A stretch of 5,934 nucleotides of DNA. It comes from Thermoprotei archaeon. Its GTDB lineage: Archaea; Thermoproteota; Thermoprotei; QMSL01; B3-G16. The stretch is taken from the NCBI GenBank assembly GCA_003649665.1, contig QMSL01000085.1:1-5934 (forward strand), written 5' to 3'. A program made the translations under genes and the position numbers. Shown here piece after piece: positions 4,940-5,934 of the stretch. Position 1 is the stretch's first letter. Each line of letters opens with the position of its first letter. The notes below the pieces were generated by a model, which was given only the letters and a program-made list of their open reading frames with translations, was not told the origin of the DNA and did no database searches.

Positions 4940-5934
4940 TTGAGCAATGAGTACTTGATAGGAACTGATATAGGAACTTATGGAACAAAGACGGTAATAG
5001 TAGATACTGAGGGAAGGATAATCGGGACGTCATATATAGAATATGGAGTCTTAACCCCGAGGCCAGGTTGGGCAGAACAATGGCCAGACGTATGGTTTAA
5101 CGCGGTGATAAAGACCATTAGAGACGTATTGGAGAAGACGAAAATAGATCCCAAGGATGTAGCGGGATTAGCCATATCTGGTCTTTATGGAGGATCGGGT
5201 ATACCATGTGATAAGGAGATGAGACCATTGAGACCAGCGATAATATGGATGGATAGGAGAGCTGTAAAGGAATGTGCATGGCTAAGGGAAAACATAGGTG
5301 AGGAGGAGATATTTAAGGTTAGTGGGAACACTATAGATCCATATTTTGGATATACAAAGATGCTTTGGATTAAGTTCAACGAACCGAAGATATGGGAGAG
5401 GATATACAAGATAGTGACACCAAAGGATTACGTCATATATAGACTCACGGGAGAGCTAGCAATAGATTATAGTTCTGCAGGCAATTACGGTGGAATATTT
5501 GATATTCATAAGAGAACTTGGTCCGATAAGATGTTAGATGAATTAGGTATACCTAAGGACTATCTACCCGATAGAATTGTTATGGCTAAGGATGTAGTTG
5601 GTGAAATAACTGAAGAAGGTTCTAAATTGACAGGACTCAAGGTAGGGACACCTGTATGTGCAGGGGGTATAGATGCTCCTGTAAGTGCGCTAAGCGTAGG
5701 AGCTATCGATGATGGAGATGTAGGAGCCATGCTAGGTACCTCTATGTGTATTGGTATAATACAGGATGAGGAGAGGTTAACGCCAAGATTAGTTAACTTC
5801 CCATACGTGGTAAACGATAAGCAGAAGTTATATTCATTTGCAGGAATAACGACGGCAGGAGCATGTATAAGGTTCTTCAGAGATAATTTCGGAAAGTTGG
5901 AGAAATTACTTGGAGATAATATAGGGATTAGTGC
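4940..5934 (+). CDS. FGGY-family carbohydrate kinase (xylulokinase-like, 3' end beyond window)
   Basis: 331 codons are visible and the frame is open to the right edge; FGGY kinases are normally about 480-520 residues, so roughly a third is missing. The enzyme should transfer phosphate from ATP to a sugar, sugar alcohol or related compound. The first actin-like lobe opens with GTDIGTYGTK (8-17), followed by PGWAEQWP (42-49), AISGLYGGSG (78-87) and IIWMDRRA (101-108). The second lobe starts with CAGGIDAPVSA, where D245 matches the catalytic base of the GGGDNAA motif of xylulokinase, then the phosphate loop GAMLGTSM (262-269). The xylulokinase QMHG sequence is replaced by GLYGGSG, so D-xylulose may not be the substrate. 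The start is TTG with GAGGTGA just upstream; a second in-frame TTG at 4955 would cut into the first strand. The Gfo/Idh/MocA dehydrogenase upstream probably acts in the same pathway. Confidence 0.92.
   Translation, partial: MSNEYLIGTDIGTYGTKTVIVDTEGRIIGTSYIEYGVLTPRPGWAEQWPDVWFNAVIKTIRDVLEKTKIDPKDVAGLAISGLYGGSGIPCDKEMRPLRPAIIWMDRRAVKECAWLRENIGEEEIFKVSGNTIDPYFGYTKMLWIKFNEPKIWERIYKIVTPKDYVIYRLTGELAIDYSSAGNYGGIFDIHKRTWSDKMLDELGIPKDYLPDRIVMAKDVVGEITEEGSKLTGLKVGTPVCAGGIDAPVSALSVGAIDDGDVGAMLGTSMCIGIIQDEERLTPRLVNFPYVVNDKQKLYSFAGITTAGACIRFFRDNFGKLEKLLGDNIGIS

Overview
The window looks like chromosomal DNA from a thermophilic archaeon, probably of the crenarchaeal/TACK side, although the sequence alone does not settle the lineage. 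The evidence is AT-rich DNA, heavy use of AGA/AGG and ATA codons, TTG and GTG starts preceded by GAGGTGA-type ribosome binding sites, TATA-box promoters, and archaeal-type sulfur-transfer genes. Both ends are cut inside genes, and position 1 is a HindIII-type hexamer, so the left end may be a clone boundary. No gap between genes exceeds about 110 bases. I see no rRNA, tRNA, CRISPR array or mobile element.

Left part (1-916): a minus-strand PP-loop ATPase of the TtuA type enters from the left edge and starts with TTG at 810. A 106-base divergent promoter region separates it from the plus-strand genes.

Middle (917-3620): a tightly packed plus-strand cluster encodes an E1-like adenylating enzyme (ThiF/MoeB/HesA family), a MoaD-like carrier ending in Gly-Gly, MoaE, a second ubiquitin-like carrier ending in Gly-Gly, and a complete TtuA-type tRNA thiolase. 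Together these form a sulfur relay. The E1 would activate the carrier C-termini as acyl-adenylates and the carriers would become thiocarboxylates. One carrier would feed MoaE for molybdopterin, and another would feed TtuA for tRNA 2-thiouridine. In archaea such carriers can also be attached to proteins as SAMPs. Genes four and five overlap by 26 bases, and the ribosome binding site of moaE lies on the di-glycine codons of the upstream carrier.

Right part (3697-5934): a Gfo/Idh/MocA dehydrogenase is followed, after 88 bases with possible operator repeats, by an FGGY-family carbohydrate kinase that runs off the right edge. They suggest a sugar or polyol catabolic locus of unknown substrate, unrelated to the sulfur cluster.

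The points most worth a second look are the two TtuA-like paralogues in divergent orientation, one with an altered GHNLDDE motif; the E1-like protein without the usual crossover-loop cysteine; and two different Gly-Gly carriers served by one visible E1.
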